DNA from: Chloroflexota bacterium
GTDB lineage: Bacteria > Chloroflexota > Ktedonobacteria > Ktedonobacterales > Ktedonobacteraceae
NCBI GenBank assembly: GCA_902810755.1
Contig: CADDYT010000148.1
Span: 1-16,231, forward strand
Direction: 5' to 3'
Length of the DNA stretch: 16,231 nt
Under the pieces are notes generated by a model that was not told the DNA's origin, searched no databases, and was given only the letters and a program-made list of their open reading frames with translations. Numbering within the stretch: the stretch's first letter is position 1; each line of letters begins with the position of its first letter. The position numbers and the translations under genes were made by a program. Positions 7,606-14,802 of the stretch are shown here, piece after piece.

Positions 7606-9027
7606 CTACCCACCGCTGGGATGGGAGCTTTCGAGGATGGTGCGTTCCACCGTCTGTTCGGCCTGCTGGCGCAGGGCTTTCAGTCCCTCACTGAAACGCA
7701 CGGGGTAGGGTTCTGCAACCGAGAGCTGGCGGTATTCCTGTGGCAGCGCGGCCAGGTTTTGTTGCGCCAGTTCGCGAATCTCTGAAAGCGGCGGCAGACT
7801 ACCCGGAATCATTTCACCGCCGCGCATGACCGGGCGCAGTAAACGCTGGTAGCCCGCCGGGGCCGGTTCGTGGGCAAGCTGAATGACATCTTCCTTCCAT
7901 TCGGGGTGCCGATAGACCTCTTTTTTGCCTGGCCACGTCGATTTGGGTCCCGCGATTTTCACCTTGGGGAATTCGTTACCCGTTTCATCGACATACCAGA
8001 CCTCTTTATAGACCGCGCCCAGCGCGCCGCCGGGGATGCCGTGATCGGGCGAACCGGCTCCCACGCCCAGCGTTGTGCCGACGCCGAACGAATCGATGGC
8101 GGCCCCGGCCTGCAAAAGCTCCTGAATCTTCCACTCGTCCAGATCGCCGCTGGCGAGGATGCGCACATTGTGCAGCCCCGCCTTGTCCAGTTCCTGCCGC
8201 ACATAGATGCTGTCACCGACGATGTCGCCGCTATCCAGGCGCACGGCAGCGAGCGTGTGGCCCAGCGTTGCCTGCGACCGCTGGGCAACGGCGATGGCCG
8301 TTTGAATGGCGTGGCGTGCATCGTAGGTGTCCAGCAGCAGTGTATAGCGGTTGTACGCCTGGGCGATGGCTTCAAACGCCTCTTCCTCGGTTGGGAACAG
8401 TTCGATCAGCGCGTGTGGTACCGTGCCGGTGGCGGGCAGGCGGAACTCATAGGCCGCGTTCAGCAGCGAGGTGCTGGCGCAGCCGCCAATATAGGAAGCG
8501 CGCGCGACCGTCAGTGGTTCCTGTGCGCGCCGGAAAGCAAATTCTGCGACCCGTCGCTGCTTGCCGCCCTCGTTGGCCGCATACACAATGCGCGAAGCCT
8601 TTGTCGCAATCAGCGTGGAGAGGTTGATGGCCTGTAGCAGCCCGGCTTCGAGCAGCAGGGCCTCGCGGAACGGTGCGGTGACGCGCAGCAGCGGCTCGTT
8701 GGGAAAGGCGATCGAGCCTTCGGGGAAGGCGAGAATCTCGCCGGTGAAGCGCAGGTGGGCCAGTTCATCAAGGAAGGCGGCGTCATAGTCGCGAATACGC
8801 GCCAGAAACTTCAGTTCGTCCGCCGTATAGCGAAACGCCTGTGCAAATTCCAGCGCCGCCTCCAGCCCGGCCACAAGCAGGTAAGCCCCGCCAAATGGCG
8901 CGACGCGAGTATACAGATCAAACGTGGTCAGCCCATTGCGCCCGGCCAGCCACGAAATGTAGGCGGCATCTGGATGGTACATATCAGTCATTAATCCCGG
9001 GTGAAACCCCGGCGCTCGCCGATGCAT
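7606..9027 (-). CDS. pncB: Nicotinate phosphoribosyltransferase
   Basis: The product has 473 residues, the normal size for bacterial NAPRTase. It joins nicotinate to PRPP to make nicotinate mononucleotide, coupled to ATP hydrolysis, in NAD salvage (Preiss-Handler pathway). Motifs seen: LMTDMYHPDAAY (12-23), the typical N-terminal active-site strand; the substrate-binding Arg block FAFRRAQEP (163-171); ATGTVPHALIE (199-209), with H205 as the candidate phosphorylated His; LLDTYD (231-236); VRLDSGD (262-268); LASGDLDE (291-298) and IDSFGVGTTL (311-320), the phosphate-binding loop. The ATG at 9027 has AGAGGG about 10 bases upstream; Met13 is a possible alternative. It stands alone, with a candidate operator in its promoter region (9066-9076). 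No nicotinamidase gene is adjacent. Confidence 0.95.
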   Translation of the reverse strand: MHRRAPGFHPGLMTDMYHPDAAYISWLAGRNGLTTFDLYTRVAPFGGAYLLVAGLEAALEFAQAFRYTADELKFLARIRDYDAAFLDELAHLRFTGEILAFPEGSIAFPNEPLLRVTAPFREALLLEAGLLQAINLSTLIATKASRIVYAANEGGKQRRVAEFAFRRAQEPLTVARASYIGGCASTSLLNAAYEFRLPATGTVPHALIELFPTEEEAFEAIAQAYNRYTLLLDTYDARHAIQTAIAVAQRSQATLGHTLAAVRLDSGDIVGDSIYVRQELDKAGLHNVRILASGDLDEWKIQELLQAGAAIDSFGVGTTLGVGAGSPDHGIPGGALGAVYKEVWYVDETGNEFPKVKIAGPKSTWPGKKEVYRHPEWKEDVIQLAHEPAPAGYQRLLRPVMRGGEMIPGSLPPLSEIRELAQQNLAALPQEYRQLSVAEPYPVRFSEGLKALRQQAEQTVERTILESSHPSGG

Positions 9028-9065
9028 AACAAATTACCCTCTTCAGTTACGTCGTCCAGGTTAGT

Positions 9066-9076
9066 GTACATTGTAC
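9066..9076. promoter_or_regulatory. Candidate operator overlapping a -10-like box upstream of pncB
   Basis: GTACA-T-TGTAC is a perfect 11-base inverted repeat. It lies 39-49 bases upstream of the pncB start, and on the minus strand it overlaps TACAAT, a good -10 hexamer. NAD-biosynthesis genes are often repressed at such places by NrtR or NiaR type regulators, but I cannot match this sequence to a known consensus. Confidence 0.35.
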
Positions 9077-9133
9077 CATATCGTGGCAAGAGGGAAATAT
9101 TCTGCCCTTCTCAATTTTTGTGACCTCCAACAA

Positions 9134-9163
9134 TTGACATCTTGCCCCACGTTGTGATACGTT
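9134..9163 (+). promoter_or_regulatory. Possible promoter of the coxSLM operon
   Basis: A perfect TTGACA (9134-9139) is followed after 18 bases by TACGTT (9158-9163). It lies about 410 bases before the coxS start, so the mRNA would have a long leader. The -10 is imperfect. A start nearer coxS cannot be excluded. Confidence 0.35.
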
Positions 9164-9169
9164 TAATTA

Positions 9170-9207
9170 GGCTTACCTGAGCAAGCCTTGCAGGCACATC
9201 CGGTGCC
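9170..9207 (+). ncRNA. Possible structured 5' leader of the cox operon
   Basis: Two adjacent hairpins can form just after the candidate promoter: GGCTT/AAGCC (9170-9187, 8-base loop) and GGCAC/GTGCC (9193-9207, 5-base loop), followed by a GGGAGGG tract. I could not align it with the Moco riboswitch or another known class. A regulatory leader is a guess based on position. Confidence 0.2.
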
Positions 9208-9574
9208 GATGCGGGAGGGTATGCACGGCTTTACCTGTCGGTTTCCTGTCAATGGTAATTGCTCTTTGATATTTCAGGAAGGACCCTGCACGGGCGCTGG
9301 CATCGTTGCCCGTTTCGCCATTTGAAAAAGAATGGTAATCTCTTGTATCTTTCTTGCGTAGTATAGTTTTGGGGGAGATTGGCCGGTGGATGCGGAAAGA
9401 TAGTCAAGAAGATGCTGGCGCGTGAAGCAGAAATAAGCAAGGACGTAGTGCTGTTCTTTAACAGGCAAAAGAAAGGGGTGAGAGCAGAGCGATTCCTTAT
9501 GCGCGCCCGGTCAGCAAGCAGGTCGGGCCAGGGTTGTCAATGTCCACAAGATTAAACAGATGGAGGTAGCATCG
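9208..9574. other. Leader region before coxS, no gene seen
   Basis: This is the remainder of the roughly 550-base gap between pncB and coxS. A 63-residue minus-strand frame (9249-9440) has no coding signs or family resemblance. A weak hairpin, GCCCG/CGGGC (9505-9528), lies shortly before the coxS Shine-Dalgarno site. Confidence 0.5.
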
Positions 9575-10084
9575 ATGGCGATGAAGCGCGAGATTACTGT
9601 CACTGTGAATGGTACGAAATACCATTCAGAGGTTGAGCCGCGTCTGCTGTTAGTGCATTATTTGCGCGATATTTTGAATCTCACAGGCACCCATATCGGC
9701 TGCGATACCTCGCAGTGTGGGGCGTGTACCGTCTTGCTCAACGGCGAGTCTGTGAAATCGTGTACCATGTTTGCCGTTCAGGCTGATGGCGCTGAAGTGA
9801 CCACTATCGAAGGGCTGGCCCAGGACGGGAACCTGAACCCCATTCAGGAAGGCTTCTGGGAGAAGCATGGCCTGCAGTGCGGTTTCTGCACGCCTGGCAT
9901 GATTATGGCCTCGTACCAGCTCCTCAAGAACAACCCCAACCCCACGGAAGACGAGATTCGCAAAGGGCTTGAAGGTAACCTGTGCCGCTGCACGGGCTAT
10001 CAGAACATTGTGCGCGCTGTCCAGTATGCGGCTGACAAAATGCGGGAAAGCGCAGAGGCGCCTGTCGGGGCCGGCGGCGAGTAA
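9575..10084 (+). CDS. coxS: Form II CO dehydrogenase-like / aerobic Mo-hydroxylase, 2Fe-2S subunit
   Basis: The product has 169 residues from the ATG at 9575, chosen because GGAGG (9562-9566) lies eight bases upstream. An in-frame ATG at 9560 precedes that site and is unlikely. The N-terminal plant-ferredoxin-type cluster is bound by C43, C48, C51 and C63 ([10 protein letters not shown]). The C-terminal four-helix domain binds the second 2Fe-2S cluster through C102, C105, C137 and C139 ([16 protein letters not shown]). It passes electrons from the molybdenum site to FAD. It is the first gene of a coxS-coxL-coxM operon, the order typical of form II enzymes; the gap to coxL is 77 bases. The family is certain. 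Whether the substrate is CO or a purine, aldehyde or other heterocycle is not. Confidence 0.95.
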   Translation: MAMKREITVTVNGTKYHSEVEPRLLLVHYLRDILNLTGTHIGCDTSQCGACTVLLNGESVKSCTMFAVQADGAEVTTIEGLAQDGNLNPIQEGFWEKHGLQCGFCTPGMIMASYQLLKNNPNPTEDEIRKGLEGNLCRCTGYQNIVRAVQYAADKMRESAEAPVGAGGE

Positions 10085-10161
10085 GCGTCGAGGCCAGCCA
10101 GACAATCACGAGACTCTGAACAAACTGCTATTTCTCGCGATGAGAAAGGATAGGCATACAT

Positions 10162-12495
10162 ATGGGTATTGCAGCTATGCTTGGCACGTCCATTAAGCGA
10201 CGTGAAGACCCCCGCCTGATTACGGGGGAGGCGACCTACGTTGACGACATCAAACTCGTCGGTATGCTCCATATGGCCGTGTTGCGCAGCCCCTACGGCC
10301 ACGCCCGCATCAATCGCATCAATACCGAAGCTGCGCGCAACCATCCCGGTGTCGTTGCCGTCTACACTGCTGAAGACCTCAAGGGCGCTGTGCAGGCGGT
10401 GCCGGTGGCCGTTCCTCTGGGCAAGATCGCCGAAGGCATGGGCGTGCGCGGCCCGCTGGCCGAAGGCAAAGTCCGCTTCTATGGCGACCCCGTCGCCGTT
10501 GTCATCGCCGACGACCGTTACACCGCTCGCGATGCTCGCGACCTGATCGAAGTTGACTACGAACCGCTGCCCGCTGTTGTTGATGTTGAGAAGGCCATGC
10601 AGCCGGACGCGCCTCTGCTGTACGAAGAATTCGGCACCAACGTCCCCTTCAGCATGCATCCTCCCACCGATGAGATCGATAAGGTCTTTGAGGAGACGAA
10701 GGCCAACGGCGGCGTGGTCGTCAAAACGCGCATGGTCAACCAGCGTGTGGCTCCTGTGCCGATGGAGACGCGTGGCGTCGTCGCCAGCTACAACAAAGGC
10801 GAGAAGAAGCTGACGCTGTGGAGTTCTTCGCAGATTCCTCACCTCCTGCGTGATCTGCTTTCGGCGCAGGTTGGCCTGCCGCAGCACCAGGTACACGTCA
10901 TCGTCCCTGAAGTGGGCGGTGGCTTCGGCTGCAAGCTGAATGTGTACCCCGAAGAGACAGTGGCCGCATTCGCGAGCATGCGGCTTGGGCGCCCCGTCAA
11001 GTGGATTGAGGATCGCTCTGAGAACCTGGCCGTCACCATTCACGGGCGCGACCAGGTGGACTATGTCGAGGTTGCTGCGACGAAAGAGGGCAAGATCACC
11101 GGCCTCAAGGTTCATGGCATCTCCGATCTCGGTTCCTACTGCCAGGTCTTCACCGATGTCATCATGATTGCTTTCGGCTTCCCCGTCTCCTGCGGCGCCT
11201 ACGATATCCCGGCCATTCATCTGAGCGCCGATATCGTCTTCACCAACAAAGCCGCCACCGATGCGTATCGCGGGGCAGGCCGCCCGGAAGCAACCTATGT
11301 GATCGAGCGTGCAATTGACCTGGTGGCGCGCGAAGTGGGCAAGGACCCGGCAGAGGTGCGGCGTATCAACTTTGTGAAGCCGGAGCAGTTCCCCTATAAG
11401 TCAGCGGCCGGTGCTGTCTATGACACAGGTAACTACGAAGGTGCGCTCAACAAGGCCCTGGAAATTGTGGGCTACGAGCAACTGCGAGCCGAGCAGAAGC
11501 AGGCGCGGGCGCAGGGTCGGCTGATGGGAATTGGCCTTTCGTCTTACATCGAGATTTGCGGCTTCGGCCCCAAGGGCAGCGCGCCCGTCGGTCTTTATGA
11601 GAGCGCGCGCATGAAGGTCGAGATGAGCGGCGATGTGATGGTCTACACCGGTTCCTCTCCACACGGTCAGGGCGAGGAAACCACCTTTGCCCAGATCGTC
11701 GCCGAAGAGTTCACCATTCCGGTCGACAACGTGACCATTCTGCATGGTGATACCGACTCCACCCCGGAAGGGCGCGGCACCTATGGCAGCCGTACTACCG
11801 CTGTCGGCGGCTCGGCGGTCTTTGAGGCCACGCAGCGGCTCAAGGAGAAAATGAAGCAGATCGCGGCCCACATGCTTGAGGCCAGCCCGTCGGATGTGAC
11901 GCTGGAAGATGGTAAGTTCTTCGTTGCCGGTTCGCCGCAGAAGGCCGTCACCTTCAACGAAGTCGCGCTCGCTGCCAATCTCTCCAATACGCTGGCCCCC
12001 GGTATCGAGCCAGGCCTGGAGACGACAGTTTTCTGGGAGCCACAGGCCTGCGTCTTCCCCTTCGGAACGCATGTGTGCGTCGTTGAGATCGACAAAGAGA
12101 CCGGCGAAGCGGAGATCAAGCGATTCGTCGCTGTCGATGACTGCGGGCGCCAGCTCAACCCGATGCTGGTTGAGGGCCAGGTGCATGGCGGACTCGCGCA
12201 GGGCATCGGCCAGGCAATGGTCGAGGGTGTTGTCTATGGCGAAGATGGGCAGTTGCTCACCGCTTCATTGATGGACTATGCTTTGCCCTATGCGCACGAA
12301 CTGCCGCACTTCGAGACGGACTCTACCGTCACTCCGACCCCGGTGAACCCGCTTGGCGTCAAGGGTGTTGGCGAGGCCGGCACGATTGGCTCGACGCCAG
12401 CAGTGGCCAATGCCATTGCGGACGCGCTGGGCGTGGCCCACGTTGATATGCCCTACAAGCCCAACCGGCTGTGGTCGTTCATTCACCAGCAGTAG
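10162..12495 (+). CDS. coxL: Form II CO dehydrogenase-like molybdopterin large subunit
   Basis: The product has 777 residues, the usual length for CoxL/XdhB-type subunits. It binds the molybdenum-cytosine dinucleotide cofactor and carries out substrate hydroxylation or CO oxidation. Visible motifs: GTSIKRREDPRLITG at the N-terminus (8-22), GGGFGCK (252-258), the active-site loop AYRGAGRPE (368-376), HGQGEET (501-507) in the cofactor-binding domain, and GVGEAG (735-740) with catalytic Glu738. The AYRGAGR loop defines form II; bona fide form I CO dehydrogenases have AYxCSFR with a copper-binding Cys, which is absent here. AAAGGA lies 11 bases before the ATG. coxM follows 21 bases downstream. 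CO oxidation by form II enzymes is doubtful, so another Mo-hydroxylase substrate is quite possible. Maturation genes (coxD/E/F/G) are not in the window. Confidence 0.95.
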   Translation: MGIAAMLGTSIKRREDPRLITGEATYVDDIKLVGMLHMAVLRSPYGHARINRINTEAARNHPGVVAVYTAEDLKGAVQAVPVAVPLGKIAEGMGVRGPLAEGKVRFYGDPVAVVIADDRYTARDARDLIEVDYEPLPAVVDVEKAMQPDAPLLYEEFGTNVPFSMHPPTDEIDKVFEETKANGGVVVKTRMVNQRVAPVPMETRGVVASYNKGEKKLTLWSSSQIPHLLRDLLSAQVGLPQHQVHVIVPEVGGGFGCKLNVYPEETVAAFASMRLGRPVKWIEDRSENLAVTIHGRDQVDYVEVAATKEGKITGLKVHGISDLGSYCQVFTDVIMIAFGFPVSCGAYDIPAIHLSADIVFTNKAATDAYRGAGRPEATYVIERAIDLVAREVGKDPAEVRRINFVKPEQFPYKSAAGAVYDTGNYEGALNKALEIVGYEQLRAEQKQARAQGRLMGIGLSSYIEICGFGPKGSAPVGLYESARMKVEMSGDVMVYTGSSPHGQGEETTFAQIVAEEFTIPVDNVTILHGDTDSTPEGRGTYGSRTTAVGGSAVFEATQRLKEKMKQIAAHMLEASPSDVTLEDGKFFVAGSPQKAVTFNEVALAANLSNTLAPGIEPGLETTVFWEPQACVFPFGTHVCVVEIDKETGEAEIKRFVAVDDCGRQLNPMLVEGQVHGGLAQGIGQAMVEGVVYGEDGQLLTASLMDYALPYAHELPHFETDSTVTPTPVNPLGVKGVGEAGTIGSTPAVANAIADALGVAHVDMPYKPNRLWSFIHQQ

Positions 12496-12516
12496 CCGTT
12501 AGAAGGAGAGTTTATC

Positions 12517-13383
12517 ATGTCTGTTCCAGCAGCATTTGAATATCATCCCGCGACCTCAGTGGATGAAGCTATCTCCCTTCTCCAGCAGTATGGAGACGAT
12601 GCCAAGCTGTTGGCGGGTGGACATAGCCTGATTCCCACCATGAAGTTGCGCCTGGCGCAGCCTGCCCACCTGATCGATCTGGGCAGGGTCTCCGGCCTTT
12701 CCTACATTCGCGAGGAGGACGGGGCGGTGGCCGTCGGCGCGATGACTCCATATCGGCAGATCGAGACCTCCGAGGTGCTGGCGCGCTATTACACGGTCTT
12801 GCCCGAAGGCACCTCGCAGATCGGCGACCCGGCGGTGCGCAATCGCGGCACCATCGGTGGCAGCGTCGCGCACGCTGACCCGTCCGCCGATATGCCCGGC
12901 ATCGTACTCGCGCTCAAGGCCGACCTCGTCGCGCAAGGCCCCGGTGGCAAGCGCACGATCAAGGCTGACGATTTCTTCCAGGGTCCGTTCGAGACGGCGT
13001 TGCAGCCGGACGAGGTTCTGACGGAATTGCGCTTCGCCAAACCCGCTGCCCACACCGGCAGCGCCTACATGAAGCTGGCGAACAAGGCTTCTCACTACGC
13101 CGTCGCGGGTTGCGCTGCGGTTATCACCCTCGATAGCTCCGGTGTTTGCACCGCCGCCAGTGTGGTCATCACCGGCGCGGCCTCGAAGCCAACGCGGGCC
13201 AGCGGCGTGGAAGCTGCCCTCGTCGGCAAGCAACTGGATGAGGCTACCATCGCCGATGCTGCCAGCCATGCCTCCGAAGGCCTCGACCTGATCGAGGACA
13301 TCCACGGCTCCAAAGGTTATCGCAGCCAGATGGCTCAGGTGATGGCGCGCCGCGCTGTCGCTGCCGCCGCCAGCAGAGCATAG
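12517..13383 (+). CDS. coxM: Form II CO dehydrogenase-like FAD-binding medium subunit
   Basis: The product has 288 residues, the standard length for the FAD subunit of Mo-hydroxylases. The FAD-binding motifs are AGGHSLIP (33-40) and GTIGGSVAHADPSAD (111-125), followed by a CoxM-type C-terminal domain (SAYMKLANKASHYAVAG). It accepts electrons from the CoxS clusters and passes them to quinone or another acceptor. The ATG has AAGGAG at eight bases. It closes the operon and is followed by a strong hairpin (13406-13452). A 290-residue antisense open frame over this gene is a composition effect. Confidence 0.95.
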   Translation: MSVPAAFEYHPATSVDEAISLLQQYGDDAKLLAGGHSLIPTMKLRLAQPAHLIDLGRVSGLSYIREEDGAVAVGAMTPYRQIETSEVLARYYTVLPEGTSQIGDPAVRNRGTIGGSVAHADPSADMPGIVLALKADLVAQGPGGKRTIKADDFFQGPFETALQPDEVLTELRFAKPAAHTGSAYMKLANKASHYAVAGCAAVITLDSSGVCTAASVVITGAASKPTRASGVEAALVGKQLDEATIADAASHASEGLDLIEDIHGSKGYRSQMAQVMARRAVAAAASRA

Positions 13384-13405
13384 GCTCTTTGTAAGCTCAT
13401 AACAC

Positions 13406-13452
13406 GAAATGCAGGCTCCGCCAGCCATCGCGTCTGGCAGGGCCTGTATTTC
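13406..13452 (+). terminator. Hairpin terminator after coxM
   Basis: GAAATGCAGGC (13406-13416) pairs completely, with one G-U, with GCCTGTATTTC (13442-13452). An inner stem GCCAG/CTGGC surrounds a nine-base loop. It lies 22 bases after the coxM stop. The following T tract is short (ATTTAACC), so termination may rely mainly on the stable stem. Confidence 0.7.
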
Positions 13453-13551
13453 ATTTAACCAGGCTCTACTTCTAGCGATAATCCCGGATATGTTTGCGGA
13501 GAAACGCTGGCCAACGTACCTCGTTATTCGTTCTACAAACAGAGGGTACCA

Positions 13552-14688
13552 TTGCCTCAGATCAATTTAGAAAGTGTCATTCTTATGCAAGATATTCGTC
13601 TGGAACGCTGGGCGCACACGTTGCTACATTACTCGCTGTATCTCAAGCCCGGCGAAACGCTGGCTATTCGCACGACACCACTGGCCGCTCCTCTGGTAGA
13701 GGAGATTTATCGTGAGGCGCTGCGCATCGGAGCCTACCCGCTTGTGCTGCTTGATTTAGAATCGCTGGATGAGATTCTACTCAGGGAAGGCAACGACCGG
13801 CAACTTATCTGGGTACCGCCTACGCTGACGACGCTCGCCAACCATATCGATGCGCAGCTTTCGATTGGCGCGCGCAGCAACACGAAGGCGTTGAGCGGCG
13901 TCGATGGGGCGCGCCTGGGGAAACGGCGCGTCGCGATGAGAGAGGTGGGGAAGATTCTGCGCCAGCGCGAGCAGGCAGGGAGCTATCGCTGGGCCTCTAC
14001 GCTCTATCCAACGGCAGCCTACGCCCAGGATGCCGAGATGTCGCTGCGCGATTTCGAGGAATTTGTCTTCGATGTCTGTTTCCTCAATGAACCTGACCCT
14101 ATCGCTAGCTGGCAGGAACTCTCACAGCAGCAGCAGCGCCTGGTCGACTGGCTTGTGGGCCACAAACAGGTACATGTGCTGGCCGAAGGCACCGACCTCA
14201 CGCTTTCCATCGAGGGACGCGTCTTCATCAATAGCGATGGGAAGCGCAATTTTCCCAGCGGCGAGTTTTTCACCGGCCCGGTTGAAAACAGCGCCAGTGG
14301 TGTCATTCAGTTCAACGTTCCGGCTTCCTACGATGGTCGCTCCATTGAAGGGGTGCGGCTGGTTTTGCGTGAAGGCAAGGTGGTGGAGGCCAGCGCGCGC
14401 CAGGGGCAGGCATTTCTGGAGCAGATGCTGGGGATCGACACGGGCGCACGCTATCTCGGCGAATTCGCCTTTGGCAACAACCCGCGCGTCGACCGCTACA
14501 CGCGCCATATTCTTTTCGATGAGAAGATGGGGGGTACCATCCATATGGCACTGGGGGCGAGCTATCCCGAAACGGGCGGCGTCAACCAGTCCGCGCTGCA
14601 CTGGGATATGGTCTGCGACCTGCGCAAGGGCGGCGAAGTCTGGGTGGATGACACTCTCTTTGTAAAAAACGGGAATATTCTGGTATAA
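13552..14688 (+). CDS. M29 family metallo-aminopeptidase
   Basis: The product has 378 residues from the TTG at 13552, which has AGAGGG five bases upstream. The ATG at 13585 (Met12) is a real alternative, because family members usually begin only a few residues before the DIRLERWAHTLLHYSL..KPGE block. It releases N-terminal amino acids using two metal ions in the cytoplasm. Family features (PF02073; aminopeptidase T/AmpS type): KPGETLAI (32-39), GTDLTL (213-218), NFPSGEFFTGP (233-243), GEFAFGNNP (303-311), DEKMGGTIHMALG (323-335) and HWDMVCDLR (350-358). E238, E304, E324, H331, H350 and D352 are candidate metal-ligand or catalytic residues. It follows the cox terminator after about 100 bases and is not part of that operon. 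A complex hairpin separates it from the convergent gene downstream. Confidence 0.93.
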   Translation: MPQINLESVILMQDIRLERWAHTLLHYSLYLKPGETLAIRTTPLAAPLVEEIYREALRIGAYPLVLLDLESLDEILLREGNDRQLIWVPPTLTTLANHIDAQLSIGARSNTKALSGVDGARLGKRRVAMREVGKILRQREQAGSYRWASTLYPTAAYAQDAEMSLRDFEEFVFDVCFLNEPDPIASWQELSQQQQRLVDWLVGHKQVHVLAEGTDLTLSIEGRVFINSDGKRNFPSGEFFTGPVENSASGVIQFNVPASYDGRSIEGVRLVLREGKVVEASARQGQAFLEQMLGIDTGARYLGEFAFGNNPRVDRYTRHILFDEKMGGTIHMALGASYPETGGVNQSALHWDMVCDLRKGGEVWVDDTLFVKNGNILV

Positions 14689-14695
14689 CTATTCT

Positions 14696-14794
14696 CCCGC
14701 CATGCAGGCCTGCGGGATGATCCTACCACAGGGGCGTCTCGTGGGCCTGGTAGTTATAGCAGAGCCAACCTCTGCGGCAGGCTTGTATGGCGGG
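14696..14794 (+). terminator. Multibranch hairpin between convergent genes (probable bidirectional terminator)
   Basis: An 18-base outer stem pairs 14696-14713 with 14777-14794 without mismatch if two G-U pairs are allowed. Inside it, GCAGAG/CTCTGC (14759-14775, loop CCAAC) is perfect and CTACCA-C-AGG/CCTGGTAG (14723-14753) has one bulge, giving a three-way-junction-like fold. It begins eight bases after the aminopeptidase stop and ends nine bases before the stop of the opposing gene. The G-U pairs exist only in the plus-strand RNA; the minus-strand RNA would have A/C mismatches. Confidence 0.6.
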
Positions 14795-14802
14795 AATCGT
14801 TT

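Noticed and set aside
9170..9240. Moco riboswitch upstream of the molybdenum hydroxylase operon
   Set aside because: Position is suggestive, but I could not match the conserved Moco-motif segments; kept only as an unnamed structured leader.
9249..9440. Small minus-strand ORF (63 residues) in the pncB-coxS gap
   Set aside because: No Shine-Dalgarno site, no family resemblance, and composition like random non-coding DNA.
10000..11220. 406-residue open frame on the minus strand over coxS/coxL
   Set aside because: It lies antisense to two unmistakable cox genes, has an odd His/Asp/Asn-rich composition and no recognisable family; it results from GC-rich codon bias in the real genes.
11401..12186. 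261-residue minus-strand frame over the coxL 3' half
   Set aside because: Composition shadow; coxL is intact across this interval.
10162..12495. True (form I) carbon monoxide dehydrogenase
   Set aside because: The active-site loop reads AYRGAGR rather than AYxCSFR, so the copper-binding Cys is missing.
12556..13428. 290-residue open frame on the minus strand over coxM
   Set aside because: Antisense shadow of coxM with no Shine-Dalgarno site or motif; it also overlaps the coxM terminator hairpin.
14696..14794. Interpretation as a MITE or IS remnant with 18-base terminal inverted repeats
   Set aside because: No target-site duplication is visible at the ends, and the two differences between arms are exactly those tolerated as G-U pairs in RNA, which fits an RNA structure better.
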